A stretch of DNA of 64,000 nt from Mycobacterium spongiae. Its GTDB lineage: Bacteria; Actinomycetota; Actinomycetes; Mycobacteriales; Mycobacteriaceae. The translations under genes were made by a program, and so were the position numbers. The notes under the pieces are model-generated. The model ran no database searches. It had not been told where the DNA came from and worked only from the letters and a program-made list of their open reading frames with translations. Position 1 is the first letter of the stretch. The number at the start of each line of letters is the position of its first letter. The stretch lies in NCBI RefSeq assembly GCF_018278905.1, contig NZ_CP046600.1:1798001-1862000 (forward strand), in the 5' to 3' direction. Shown here piece after piece: positions 9,154-17,687 of the stretch.

Positions 9154-9974
9154 TGGGCCAGGTAACGGCGCGCCGGCGCGCCAAGCATCTCACCGCGGGG
9201 CACGTGGTCACCCGGCCAGAAACGCTGGCGGTGGAAGAGCCGCTGGAGATCCGGGTCAACGGCACTCCCGTCACCGTGACCATGCGCACGCCCGGGTCGG
9301 ATATCGAACTCACCCAAGGGTTTCTACTCACAGAAGGTGTGATCGCGGGTCGCGAGGACGTGCTGACCGTTCGCTACTGCGGTGGCCGCAACGGTGAGGG
9401 AGCCAACACCTATAACGTTCTCGACGCGACGCTGGCGCCGGGCGTCAACCCACCCGGTCTCGATGTCACCCGGAATTTCTACACCACCTCGTCGTGCGGC
9501 GTGTGTGGCAAGGCATCGCTGGAAGCGGTGCGCCTCGTCAGCCGCTTCTCGCCGGGACATGATCCCGCCACCGTTTCCGCGGCCGCCCTCGAAGCGATGC
9601 CGGAGCAACTTCGCAGCGCACAAAAGGTTTTCGCAACCACCGGTGGGTTGCACGCTGCGGCGTTGTTCGGGGTGGACGGCACGATGCTCGCCGTGCGGGA
9701 AGACATCGGCCGGCACAACGCGGTTGACAAGGTTATCGGCTGGGCGGTGGAGCAGCGCCGGATTCCGCTCGGTGCATCGGTGCTTCTGGTCAGTGGGCGG
9801 GCTTCCTTCGAGCTGACCCAGAAGGCGTTGATGGCCGGGATTCCCATACTGGCAGCCGTTTCCGCGCCGTCTTCGCTGGCGGTCTCCCTCGCCGAGGAGT
9901 TCGGGATCACCCTGGTGGCGTTCCTGCGGGAGGACTCGATGAACGTCTACACCCGGGCCGACCGCATCACCTAG
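9153..9974 (+). CDS. fdhD: Formate dehydrogenase accessory sulfurtransferase FdhD
   Basis: 273 residues from a GTG start that overlaps the fdhF stop by one base. FdhD transfers sulfur from a cysteine desulfurase to the bis-MGD cofactor of FdhF-type enzymes. The family Cys motif is Ser-Ser-Cys-Gly-Val-Cys-Gly-Lys (about residues 112-119), and the substrate loop Arg-Glu-Asp-Ile-Gly-Arg-His-Asn-Ala is near 182-190. The overlap with fdhF indicates that the two are made together and that this FdhF is sulfurated before use. Confidence 0.95.
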   Translation: MGQVTARRRAKHLTAGHVVTRPETLAVEEPLEIRVNGTPVTVTMRTPGSDIELTQGFLLTEGVIAGREDVLTVRYCGGRNGEGANTYNVLDATLAPGVNPPGLDVTRNFYTTSSCGVCGKASLEAVRLVSRFSPGHDPATVSAAALEAMPEQLRSAQKVFATTGGLHAAALFGVDGTMLAVREDIGRHNAVDKVIGWAVEQRRIPLGASVLLVSGRASFELTQKALMAGIPILAAVSAPSSLAVSLAEEFGITLVAFLREDSMNVYTRADRIT

Positions 9975-10099
9975 CCCTCCGCTGCTGTACCCGCGGCGAT
10001 TGTGGACAAGCACGCGACTGTGGACAACATCGGCTGACTTCGCCATTTCGGGAGCCGGGGTCGCAGGCAATGTCAGGGCAGGGGTGCAGGTTGGCCGGC

Positions 10100-10477
10100 A
10101 TGACGACCCTGAAGACGATGACTCGGGCACAGCTGGGGACGATGGGTGAGGGGCTCGCCGTAGAGCATCTTGAGGGCATGGGGTTGCGGATCCTGAACCG
10201 CAACTGGCGTTGTCGCTACGGCGAGATCGACGTGATCGCCTGCGACGCGAGTACCCGGACGGTGGTGTTCGTTGAGGTCAAGACCCGCACCGGCGACGGT
10301 TTTGGCGGCCTCGCGCACGCGGTCACCGAACGGAAGGTGCGCACCCTGCGCCGGCTGGCGGCGCTCTGGCTCTCGGACCAGGACCAGAGCTGGGCCGCCG
10401 TCCGCATCGACGTCATCGGAGTACGCGTCGGGCGGCGACGGGACCCGGAGATCATCCACGTTCGAGGGATCGGCTGA
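10100..10477 (+). CDS. YraN/UPF0102 nuclease-like protein (Rv2898c orthologue)
   Basis: 125 residues with the restriction-endonuclease-like fold of the YraN family: Gly-Glu-Ile-Asp-Val-Ile-Ala then Val-Phe-Val-Glu-Val-Lys-Thr-Arg, the PD-(D/E)xK-type catalytic pattern near residues 37-61. Substrate is unsettled; a role in DNA processing is suggested by its steady linkage to comM and dprA. The ATG at 10100 gives the M. tuberculosis-like N-terminus; the in-frame ATG at 10070 adds ten residues without family support. Its stop overlaps the comM start by one base (TGATG). Confidence 0.9.
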   Translation: MTTLKTMTRAQLGTMGEGLAVEHLEGMGLRILNRNWRCRYGEIDVIACDASTRTVVFVEVKTRTGDGFGGLAHAVTERKVRTLRRLAALWLSDQDQSWAAVRIDVIGVRVGRRRDPEIIHVRGIG

Positions 10478-11988
10478 TGGCTCTGGGACGCGCGTTCTCG
10501 ATCGCCGTGCGCGGACTGGCCGGCGAGATCGTGGAGATCGAAGCTGACATCAGCTCGGGGCTGCCGGGAGTGCACTTGGTGGGCTTGCCCGACGCCGCGT
10601 TGCAAGAGTCGCGCGACCGGGTCCGAGCGGCGGTCACCAACTGCGGCAACAGTTGGCCCATGGCCCGGCTCACGCTCGCACTGTCACCGGCGACGCTGCC
10701 GAAGATGGGATCGGTCTACGACATTGCCCTGGCCGCGGCAGTGCTCTCGGCACAACGAAAGAAGCGTTGGCATCGGTTGGAGAAGACAGTTCTGCTGGGT
10801 GAGTTGTCGTTGGACGGGCGGGTCAGGCCGGTGCGCGGAGTGTTGCCCGCCGTGCTGGCCGCCAAACGCGACGCCTGGCCGGCCGTCGTAGTTCCGATCG
10901 ACAACCTGGCCGAAGCCAGCCTGGTGGACGGCATCGATGTGTTGGGCGTTCGCACCCTTGGCCAGCTGCAGAGTTGGCTTAGCGGGTCAGCTGGCTTGGA
11001 CACCCGGATCATCGACTCAGCCAAGACCCCGGATTTCCGGGCTGACCTGGCCGATGTGGTGGGCCAATCGCAGGCACGGTTCGCCGTCGAGGTAGCGGCC
11101 GCCGGCGCGCATCACCTGATGCTGACCGGCCCGCCCGGAGTGGGAAAAACCATGCTGGCACAGCGACTTCCCGGACTGTTGCCCGCGCTGGCCGACAGCG
11201 AGTCGTTGGAGGTCACCGCCATTCACTCGGTGGCAGGCTTGCTATCGGAGAAGACGCCGCTGATCACCCGGCCCCCGTTCGTGGCGCCGCATCACAGTTC
11301 CAGCGTGGCGGCACTGGTCGGCGGTGGTACAGGGATGGCCAGACCGGGTGCCGCGAGCCGCGCCCACCGGGGGGTGTTGTTCCTCGACGAATGCGCCGAG
11401 ATCGGCGTCAGCGCCTTAGAAGCGTTGCGGACGCCCTTGGAGGACGGCGAGATTCGTCTTGCCCGCCGCGACGGCGTAGCGTGCTATCCCGCTAGGTTCC
11501 AGCTGGTGCTGGCCGCCAATCCGTGTCCATGCGCACCGGCGGACCCGCAGGATTGCGTCTGCGCGGCCGCCGTCAAGCGGCGCTACCTCGGCAGGCTGTC
11601 AGGGCCTTTGCTGGACCGTGTGGACCTGCGGGTGCAGATGAATCCAGTGCGAGCAGGCGCGTTGTCGCCCGCGGTCGGCGAGCCAACGCTGCAGGTTCGC
11701 CAGCGCGTCACAACGGCCCGGGAAGCCGCCGCTGGGCGCTGGCGATCACACGGGTACCGCACCAATGCCGAGGTCAGCGGCCCGCTCCTGCGCCGGGAGT
11801 ACCGCCCCGGCAGTACGGCGATGGCGCCACTACGGGCGGCGCTGGAACGCGGGCTCCTCAGCATCCGCGGGTTGGACCGAACGTTGCGGGTCGCATGGAC
11901 TTTGGCTGACCTGGCCGGTCGTGCGTCACCAGGAGTCGAGGAAGTCTCTGCCGCGTTGAGCTTCCGGCAACCGGGAGCGCGGCGATGA
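10477..11988 (+). CDS. comM: Mg-chelatase-like AAA+ ATPase ComM/YifB
   Basis: 503 residues. An N-terminal ChlI/Lon-like domain (about 1-170) precedes the AAA+ core: Walker A Gly-Pro-Pro-Gly-Val-Gly-Lys-Thr (about 216-223) and Walker B Val-Leu-Phe-Leu-Asp-Glu-Cys-Ala-Glu (about 300-308). A C-terminal Cys-rich insertion (Asn-Pro-Cys-Pro-Cys, then Cys-Val-Cys) and a Mg-chelatase C domain follow. ComM is a hexameric helicase that promotes branch migration during natural transformation in Gram-negatives; its mycobacterial role is not established. It is coupled to dprA by a 4-bp overlap. Confidence 0.94.
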   Translation: MALGRAFSIAVRGLAGEIVEIEADISSGLPGVHLVGLPDAALQESRDRVRAAVTNCGNSWPMARLTLALSPATLPKMGSVYDIALAAAVLSAQRKKRWHRLEKTVLLGELSLDGRVRPVRGVLPAVLAAKRDAWPAVVVPIDNLAEASLVDGIDVLGVRTLGQLQSWLSGSAGLDTRIIDSAKTPDFRADLADVVGQSQARFAVEVAAAGAHHLMLTGPPGVGKTMLAQRLPGLLPALADSESLEVTAIHSVAGLLSEKTPLITRPPFVAPHHSSSVAALVGGGTGMARPGAASRAHRGVLFLDECAEIGVSALEALRTPLEDGEIRLARRDGVACYPARFQLVLAANPCPCAPADPQDCVCAAAVKRRYLGRLSGPLLDRVDLRVQMNPVRAGALSPAVGEPTLQVRQRVTTAREAAAGRWRSHGYRTNAEVSGPLLRREYRPGSTAMAPLRAALERGLLSIRGLDRTLRVAWTLADLAGRASPGVEEVSAALSFRQPGARR

Positions 11989-13172
11989 GAGCCTCGATCG
12001 CCCTTGACGATCCCGCGCGGCGCGCGTGGGCCTACCTATCGCGGGTGGTGGAACCGCCCTGCCACGAACTCGCCGCTCTGGTCGGATGCGTTGGCCCTAT
12101 AGAGGCCGCCGACCGGGTCCGGCGTGGCCTGGTCGACGATGACCTAGCCCGGCGCACTGAGGCCCGGCGTGAGATCGACCACGTCGCAGACGATCTCGAA
12201 CTGTTGGCCCGCCGCGGCGGTCGACTGATCACGCCTGACGATGACGAGTGGCCGGTGCTCGCGTTCAGGGCGTTCGGTGGCGCTTTAGCCCGAGCGAAGC
12301 CCCGCACCGGGCCACCGCTGGTCCTGTGGGCACTGGGGCCGGCACGTCTTGACGAAGTGGCGCAGCGTGCCGCTGCCGTCGTCGGAACTCGGGCTGCGAC
12401 CGCCTACGGCGAATACATCGCAGCCGATCTGGCGGCGGGACTGACCGGCCATGACGTCGCGGTCGTCTCCGGTGGTGCCTACGGCATCGATGGCGCGGCT
12501 CACCGCGGTGCACTCGAGTCCGATGGCATCACCGCGGCCGTACTGGCCGGTGGACTCGACATCCCGTACCCGGCGGGGCATTCGGCGCTGCTGCACCGCA
12601 TCGGCCAACGCGGGCTGCTGTTCACCGAGTACCCTCCGGGCGTGCGTCCGGCACGGCACCGGTTCCTTACCCGCAACCGACTCGTGGCTGCAGTCGCGGG
12701 GGCGGCGGTGGTGGTAGAAGCGGGCTTGCGCAGTGGTGCGGCGAATACGGCCGCATGGGCGCGAGCATTGGGCCGGGTTGTGGCTGCTGTTCCCGGGCCG
12801 GTGACATCGTCATCGTCGTCGGGCTGTCATGCGCTGCTGCGTCACGGAGCCGAGCTGGTCACCCGAGCCGAAGACGTCGTCGAATTTGTCGGTCGCATGG
12901 GTGAGTTGGCCGACGACCAGCCGCGGCCTGGCACGCCGCTCGACAGACTGACCGACGTGCAGCGTCAGGTGTACGAGGCCCTGCCGGGCCGCGGCGCGGC
13001 AACGATCGATGAGATCGCCGTCTCGTCGGGGCTGGCGCCCGCACAGGTATTGGGTCCACTGTCGCTTCTTGAAGTTGCCGGTTTGGTCACGGGTAGCGAC
13101 GGCCGGTGGCGAATCATTCGGACCGGTCCTGACCAGGCTGCGGCCCAAGGTTCGGCCGCGCGGCTCGTATAG
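11985..13172 (+). CDS. dprA: DNA processing protein DprA/Smf
   Basis: 395 residues. DprA binds incoming or damage-derived ssDNA and loads RecA. The Rossmann-like core is clear, with Val-Val-Gly-Thr-Arg near residue 126 and Val-Val-Ser-Gly-Gly-Ala-Tyr-Gly-Ile-Asp-Gly-Ala-Ala-His near 158-171. Later come Leu-Ala-Gly-Gly-Leu-Asp and Phe-Leu-Thr-Arg-Asn-Arg, and the C-terminus forms a winged helix (about 320-385). The yraN-comM-dprA string is a conserved actinobacterial unit even though competence machinery is not evident in the window. Confidence 0.94.
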   Translation: MRASIALDDPARRAWAYLSRVVEPPCHELAALVGCVGPIEAADRVRRGLVDDDLARRTEARREIDHVADDLELLARRGGRLITPDDDEWPVLAFRAFGGALARAKPRTGPPLVLWALGPARLDEVAQRAAAVVGTRAATAYGEYIAADLAAGLTGHDVAVVSGGAYGIDGAAHRGALESDGITAAVLAGGLDIPYPAGHSALLHRIGQRGLLFTEYPPGVRPARHRFLTRNRLVAAVAGAAVVVEAGLRSGAANTAAWARALGRVVAAVPGPVTSSSSSGCHALLRHGAELVTRAEDVVEFVGRMGELADDQPRPGTPLDRLTDVQRQVYEALPGRGAATIDEIAVSSGLAPAQVLGPLSLLEVAGLVTGSDGRWRIIRTGPDQAAAQGSAARLV

Positions 13173-13204
13173 TCGACGCAGGCCAGGTCTCGAGGGGAGG
13201 GCAC

Positions 13205-14062
13205 GTGGCAGGTCGACCAGTACAAACTTTCGAAGTCGTCCGTACCCGGCAACTGGCGCCGCACATGATCCGGGTGGTGCTCGGCGGTCGCGGGTTTGAC
13301 ACTTTCGTTCCCAATGACTTCAGCGACGCCTACGTCAAGTTGGTTTTCGTGCCCGAGGAAGTCGACGTGGCTGCTTTGCCCCGACCGTTGACCATGAACA
13401 GCTTTGCCGACCTGCCCAGCTCAAAGCAGCCCTCGGTGCGCACCATGACGGTTCGCCACGTCGACGTCGCCGCACGTGAGATCGCCATCGACATCGCCGT
13501 ACACGGTGAACATGGGGTGGCCGGTCCGTGGGCGGCGGCGGCACAACCTGGCCAGCCGATCTACCTGATGGGGCCTTCCGGCGCGTACCGACCCGATCCG
13601 GCCGCCGACTGGCATCTGCTGGCCGGTGACGAGTCGGCGCTTCCGGCCATCGCAGCCGCACTGGAGGCATTGCCCGCGACGGCACGAGGCAAGGCTTTCA
13701 TCGAAGTTGCCGGGCCCGACGACGAAATCCCGCTTGCGGCGCCGGAGTCAGTGGCCGTGAACTGGGTGTATCGCGGGGGCCGGGCCGACCTGGTTCCGGC
13801 GGATCGCGCCGGTGATCACGCCCCGCTCATCGAGGCGGTCACGACAGCACTGTGGCTACCGGGTCAGGTGCATGTGTTTATCCATGGTGAGGCGCAGGCC
13901 GTTATGCACAACTTGCGGCCCTATCTCCGCAACGAGCGCGGTGTGGACGCGAAATGGGCGAAATCGATCTCTGGCTACTGGCGGCGCGGACGCACCGAAG
14001 AGACCTTTCGGCAGTGGAAGAGGGAGTTGGCTCAGGCGGAGGCTGGGACTGACATGGCCTGA
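13205..14062 (+). CDS. viuB: Siderophore-interacting FAD-binding protein (viuB-like)
   Basis: 285 residues from a GTG start preceded by GAGGGGAGGG. The FAD-binding domain of the SIP/ViuB family (about 1-125) contains Pro-Arg-Pro-Leu-Thr-Met-Asn-Ser and Arg-Thr-Met-Thr-Val-Arg. The C-terminal NAD(P)H-binding domain (about 130-265) ends with the family segment Ser-Ile-Ser-Gly-Tyr-Trp-Arg-Arg-Gly. These enzymes reduce ferric siderophores to release iron in the cytoplasm. The position after dprA matches Rv2895c. No iron-box operator was recognised upstream. Confidence 0.9.
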   Translation: MAGRPVQTFEVVRTRQLAPHMIRVVLGGRGFDTFVPNDFSDAYVKLVFVPEEVDVAALPRPLTMNSFADLPSSKQPSVRTMTVRHVDVAAREIAIDIAVHGEHGVAGPWAAAAQPGQPIYLMGPSGAYRPDPAADWHLLAGDESALPAIAAALEALPATARGKAFIEVAGPDDEIPLAAPESVAVNWVYRGGRADLVPADRAGDHAPLIEAVTTALWLPGQVHVFIHGEAQAVMHNLRPYLRNERGVDAKWAKSISGYWRRGRTEETFRQWKRELAQAEAGTDMA

Positions 14063-14140
14063 GCGCTCGCCAAGATCTCACCCTGGAAACACCTCGGCGC
14101 GTCGGCTGAATGCCCGGGCCTTGCCTGCCACGGTGGGTGA

Positions 14141-15073
14141 GTGCCCGTTCTGGACCCCGGTCGGAATCCCGACAACAGCGAGGGGATCCTCGCCGACTTC
14201 GACGAATTCCTGGCGCTGCAGTGTGGGCGCTCAGCGCACACCCGCCGCGCTTACCTGGGTGATCTGCGCTCGCTCTGCGCGTTTCTTGGCGACCGCGGAT
14301 CGGGGCTGGAAGCACTGACGCTGCCGTTGCTGCGGTCGTGGCTGGCCGCGGCGGCGGGAGCCGGCGTCGCGCGCACGACGTTGGCTCGCCGCACCTCGGC
14401 CGTCAAGGCATTCACCGCTTGGGCGGCGCGGCGCGGCGTGCTGGCCACGGATCCCGCCGCCCGGCTGCAAGTGCCGAAAGCCCACCGCACATTGCCGGCG
14501 GTTTTGCGTCAGGACCAGGCACTGTCAGCTATGACGGCGGCGAAGTCGGGCGCCGAACAGGGCGATCCGCTGGCGCTGCGGGACCGGCTGATCGTGGAGT
14601 TGTTGTACGCCACGGGGATCCGGGTCAGCGAGCTGTGTGGCCTGGACATCGACGACATCGACACCGGGCATCGGCTGCTTCGGGTCCTCGGTAAAGGCAA
14701 CAAACAGCGCACCGCCCCCTATGGTCAGCCCGCGGCCGAAGCACTCCGCGCATGGCTGGACGACGGGCGGCGAGCGCTGGCCACCACCGAGTCCGGGCCG
14801 GCGCTCCTGTTGGGTGCCCGCGGCCGGCGCCTCGACGTGCGGCAGGCACGCACCGTAGTGCACCAAACCATGGCCGCCGTGAATGACGCGCCCGATATCG
14901 GGCCGCACGGGCTGCGCCACAGCGCGGCCACCCACCTGCTGGAAGGCGGCGCCGACCTGCGCGTTGTCCAGGAGCTGCTGGGCCACGCGAGCCTGGCGAC
15001 CACCCAGCTATACACCCACGTCGCGGTCGCTCGGCTGCGCGCGGTGCATGAGCAAGCCCATCCGCGGGCCTAG
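14141..15073 (+). CDS. xerC: Site-specific tyrosine recombinase XerC
   Basis: 310 residues from a GTG, about 12 more than the M. tuberculosis protein as I recall it; a start nearer the Ile-Leu-Ala-Asp-Phe-Asp segment is possible. An N-terminal SAM-like core-binding domain (about 15-105) precedes the catalytic domain. The catalytic Arg is in Ala-Thr-Gly-Ile-Arg-Val-Ser-Glu-Leu, the Lys in Gly-Lys-Gly-Asn-Lys, His-Gly-Leu-Arg-His lies near 254-258, Gly-His follows, and the nucleophile Tyr is in Gln-Leu-Tyr-Thr-His. XerC with XerD resolves chromosome dimers at dif. In M. tuberculosis a PPE gene and Rv2893 follow; here the M23 peptidase gene comes next. Confidence 0.95.
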   Translation: MPVLDPGRNPDNSEGILADFDEFLALQCGRSAHTRRAYLGDLRSLCAFLGDRGSGLEALTLPLLRSWLAAAAGAGVARTTLARRTSAVKAFTAWAARRGVLATDPAARLQVPKAHRTLPAVLRQDQALSAMTAAKSGAEQGDPLALRDRLIVELLYATGIRVSELCGLDIDDIDTGHRLLRVLGKGNKQRTAPYGQPAAEALRAWLDDGRRALATTESGPALLLGARGRRLDVRQARTVVHQTMAAVNDAPDIGPHGLRHSAATHLLEGGADLRVVQELLGHASLATTQLYTHVAVARLRAVHEQAHPRA

Positions 15074-15167
15074 CACCGCGGCGAGTGTGAATCCGGGGAT
15101 TCGAGTGTTACCAAGCGGCTGGACTTCCCGCGTGTCGGCCGCCATGCACGCACACCAGATGCCTGAC

Positions 15168-15659
15168 TTAGCCGGCCAGCGGCTTGAGCCGGATCGCGGT
15201 GGACTTCAGCAGGCCTAGCGGATCGACGTAGTCGGCGCCGGATGCGGGACCCCACATCGCGCCCCAGTGCAGGCATGTCGCGGCTGGGCAGCCGCGATGT
15301 CCAGCCGCCAACTCGCCGATCGTGGTGCCGGCCACCACCAGCTGACCGACCCGGACTGTGCCGCGGACTGGCTCGTAGCTGGTGCGCAGACCCCCTGGAT
15401 GAGCCAGTGAAACGACCGGTCGTCCCGCCAGCGGTCCGGCGAACACTACCGTCGCGCGGCCCGGGGCGTAGACCGGCTGACCAGGCACGCCGGCGAGGTC
15501 AACACCGCGGTGACCCGGATGCCAATCGGGTGACGGCGCGTCGAACCCCCGGACGACCGCGGGGCGCGGTCGCAGCGGCCAGAGCATCCGGACGTCGTCT
15601 GCATTCGCCGGCGCCGCGCTCACCAGCGACGAGCACAGGACCAGCACCGCCCACCGCAC
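15168..15659 (-). CDS. Secreted M23-family peptidase-like protein (Rv2891 orthologue)
   Basis: 163 residues with a signal peptide (about 1-21, ending Ala-Asn-Ala) and a LytM/peptidase M23 domain. The first metal-binding pair is in His-Pro-Gly-His-Arg-Gly-Val-Asp-Leu (HxxxD form, about 47-55), and the second motif is Cys-Leu-His-Trp-Gly near 132-136. In active LytM enzymes the latter is HxH; here the first His is Cys, so peptidoglycan hydrolysis is uncertain. It is divergent from rpsB across a 307-bp intergenic region. Confidence 0.82.
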   Translation of the reverse strand: MRWAVLVLCSSLVSAAPANADDVRMLWPLRPRPAVVRGFDAPSPDWHPGHRGVDLAGVPGQPVYAPGRATVVFAGPLAGRPVVSLAHPGGLRTSYEPVRGTVRVGQLVVAGTTIGELAAGHRGCPAATCLHWGAMWGPASGADYVDPLGLLKSTAIRLKPLAG

Positions 15660-15751
15660 CTGCTTAGTTCAGCGCTGCGTCGATGGCAGCGCCAGTCACT
15701 TGGGCCGGGCCTGTGGGCGCCGGCTGGGGAGAACCACATGCCGAGTCGGTG

Positions 15752-15966
15752 TAAACTGCTCGTCGCGGCTCGCGCAAGCGGGCTGACTTCGCGCGCCTGC
15801 ATCGCAGCCCCGTACTTCAGGGATTCGCAACAGCAATGCCGGGCGGTCCCGCGTCGGGTTTCCCTTTGGGGGATCCCCGCCACGGGTTCGGCATTGCAGC
15901 AGACGCCAGGGCCCGGCTTCAGCCGACGTCGGGCGAACAACCGACAATATTAAGGAATGGCCGACA
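15752..15966 (+). promoter_or_regulatory. rpsB promoter-like hexamer and structured leader
   Basis: A TAAACT hexamer (15752-15757) fits a mycobacterial TANNNT -10 element. The leader then carries a nested fold. Its outer stem is GCAATGCCG (15833-15841) with CGGCATTGC (15889-15897), a perfect 9-bp pair. Inside, GGCGG (15842-15846) pairs with CCGCC (15877-15881), enclosing two hairpins, CCCG-CGT-CGGG (15848-15858) and TCCC-TTT-GGGGGA (15861-15873). This looks like a cis-acting ribosomal-protein leader. I do not know a described family for it. Confidence 0.45.
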
Positions 15967-16806
15967 ATGGCTGTTGTAACCATGAAGCAGCTGCTTGACA
16001 GCGGCACCCACTTCGGGCATCAGACCCGTCGCTGGAATCCCAAGATGAAGCGGTTCATCTTCACCGACCGCAACGGCATCTACATCATTGACCTGCAGCA
16101 GACGCTGACCTTCATTGACAAAGCGTACGAATTCGTCAAGGAGACCGTCGCCCATGGCGGGTCGGTGCTGTTCGTTGGCACCAAGAAGCAAGCGCAGGAG
16201 TCGGTGGCCGCTGAGGCCACCCGTGTCGGCATGCCGTATGTGAACCAGCGCTGGCTGGGCGGGATGCTAACCAACTTCTCCACCGTGCACAAGCGGCTGC
16301 AGCGTCTCAAGGAGCTCGAGGCGATGGAGCAGACCGGCGGCTTCGAGGGCCGAACGAAGAAGGAGATCCTGGGCCTCACTCGGGAGAAGAATAAGCTCGA
16401 ACGCAGTTTGGGCGGCATCCGCGACATGTCCAAGGTGCCGTCGGCGATTTGGGTGGTCGACACCAACAAAGAGCACATCGCCGTCGGCGAGGCCCGCAAA
16501 CTGGGTATCCCGGTTATCGCAATCCTCGACACGAACTGCGACCCCGACGAGGTCGACTACCCGATCCCGGGTAATGATGACGCCATCCGCTCCGCCGCCC
16601 TGCTCACCAAGGTGATTGCGGCCGCGGTCGCCGAGGGTTTGCAGGCCCGCGCCGGGCTGGGACGCGGGGACGGCAAGCCGGAGACCGAAGCCGCCGAACC
16701 GCTGGCCGAGTGGGAGCAGGAGCTGCTGGCGTCGGCAACCGCTCCGACGGCTGCCGCAGCTGACGCCGCACCAAGCGGAACCGAATCCACCACGGATGCG
16801 TCCTAG
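15967..16806 (+). CDS. rpsB: 30S ribosomal protein S2
   Basis: 279 residues. S2 joins late in 30S assembly and is needed to recruit S1. The start [10 protein letters not shown] and the signature [13 protein letters not shown] are present, as are [13 protein letters not shown] and Asp-Thr-Asn-Cys-Asp-Pro near 190. The C-terminal 40 residues are an Ala/Thr/Glu-rich tail typical of mycobacteria. tsf follows after 11 bp, the universal rpsB-tsf pair. Confidence 0.98.
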   Translation: MAVVTMKQLLDSGTHFGHQTRRWNPKMKRFIFTDRNGIYIIDLQQTLTFIDKAYEFVKETVAHGGSVLFVGTKKQAQESVAAEATRVGMPYVNQRWLGGMLTNFSTVHKRLQRLKELEAMEQTGGFEGRTKKEILGLTREKNKLERSLGGIRDMSKVPSAIWVVDTNKEHIAVGEARKLGIPVIAILDTNCDPDEVDYPIPGNDDAIRSAALLTKVIAAAVAEGLQARAGLGRGDGKPETEAAEPLAEWEQELLASATAPTAAAADAAPSGTESTTDAS

Positions 16807-16817
16807 GAAAGGCTGAT

Positions 16818-17660
16818 ATGGCGAACTACACCGCCGCCGATGTCAAGCGGCTACGCGAGCTGACTGGCGCCGGCATGCTCGACTGTAAGAACGCGCTGGC
16901 CGAAAGCGACGGCGACTTTGATAAGGCCGTCGAGGCGCTGCGGATCAAGGGTGCCAAGGATGTTGGCAAGCGAGCCGAGCGGGCGACGGCTGAGGGTCTG
17001 GTCGCGGCCAAGGATGGCGCGCTCATCGAGCTGAACTGCGAGACCGATTTCGTCGCCAAGAACGCGGAGTTTCAACAGCTGGCCGACCAGATTGTCGCGG
17101 CCGCGGTTTCGGCGAAGGCCGCGGATCTCGACGCGCTCAAAGCATCGTCTGTCGGGGGAGCAGCCGCGGCCAAGACGGTCGAGCAAGCAGTTGCGGAGCT
17201 GTCGGCCAAGATCGGCGAGAAGCTCGAACTGCGTCGGGTGGCGATTTTCGATGGAACGGTAGAAACCTATCTGCACCGGCGTTCGGCCGACCTGCCCCCA
17301 GCCGTGGGTGTCCTGGTGGAGTACGCGGCGGATGCCGACGCGGACGCCGGCAGCGCGGCGGCGCACGCGGTGGCATTGCAGATCGCCGCGCTGCGGGCAC
17401 GCTATCTTTCGCGCGACGACGTGCCCGACGACGTCGTAGCCAGCGAACGTCGCATCGCCGAGGAGACCGCAAAGGCCGAGGGTAAGCCGGAGCAGGCGCT
17501 GCCCAAGATCATCGAAGGTCGGCTGAACGGCTTCTTCAAGGACGCTGTGTTGCTGGAGCAGCCGTCGGTGTCCGACAGCAAGAAAACCGTCAAATCGCTG
17601 CTCGATGAGGCCGGCGTGACTGTGACGCGGTTCGTTCGGTTCGAAGTCGGCCAGGCCTAA
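16818..17660 (+). CDS. tsf: Elongation factor Ts
   Basis: 280 residues, about nine more than in M. tuberculosis as I recall it. EF-Ts exchanges GDP for GTP on EF-Tu. The N-terminal UBA-like domain has [16 protein letters not shown] (about 10-25). The EF-Tu contact motif Thr-Asp-Phe-Val-Ala-Lys-Asn follows near 75-81. A GAAAGG ribosome-binding site lies in the short gap after rpsB. Confidence 0.98.
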   Translation: MANYTAADVKRLRELTGAGMLDCKNALAESDGDFDKAVEALRIKGAKDVGKRAERATAEGLVAAKDGALIELNCETDFVAKNAEFQQLADQIVAAAVSAKAADLDALKASSVGGAAAAKTVEQAVAELSAKIGEKLELRRVAIFDGTVETYLHRRSADLPPAVGVLVEYAADADADAGSAAAHAVALQIAALRARYLSRDDVPDDVVASERRIAEETAKAEGKPEQALPKIIEGRLNGFFKDAVLLEQPSVSDSKKTVKSLLDEAGVTVTRFVRFEVGQA

Positions 17661-17687
17661 CGGGTAGCGCGAGCGGCGGGCGCCACC

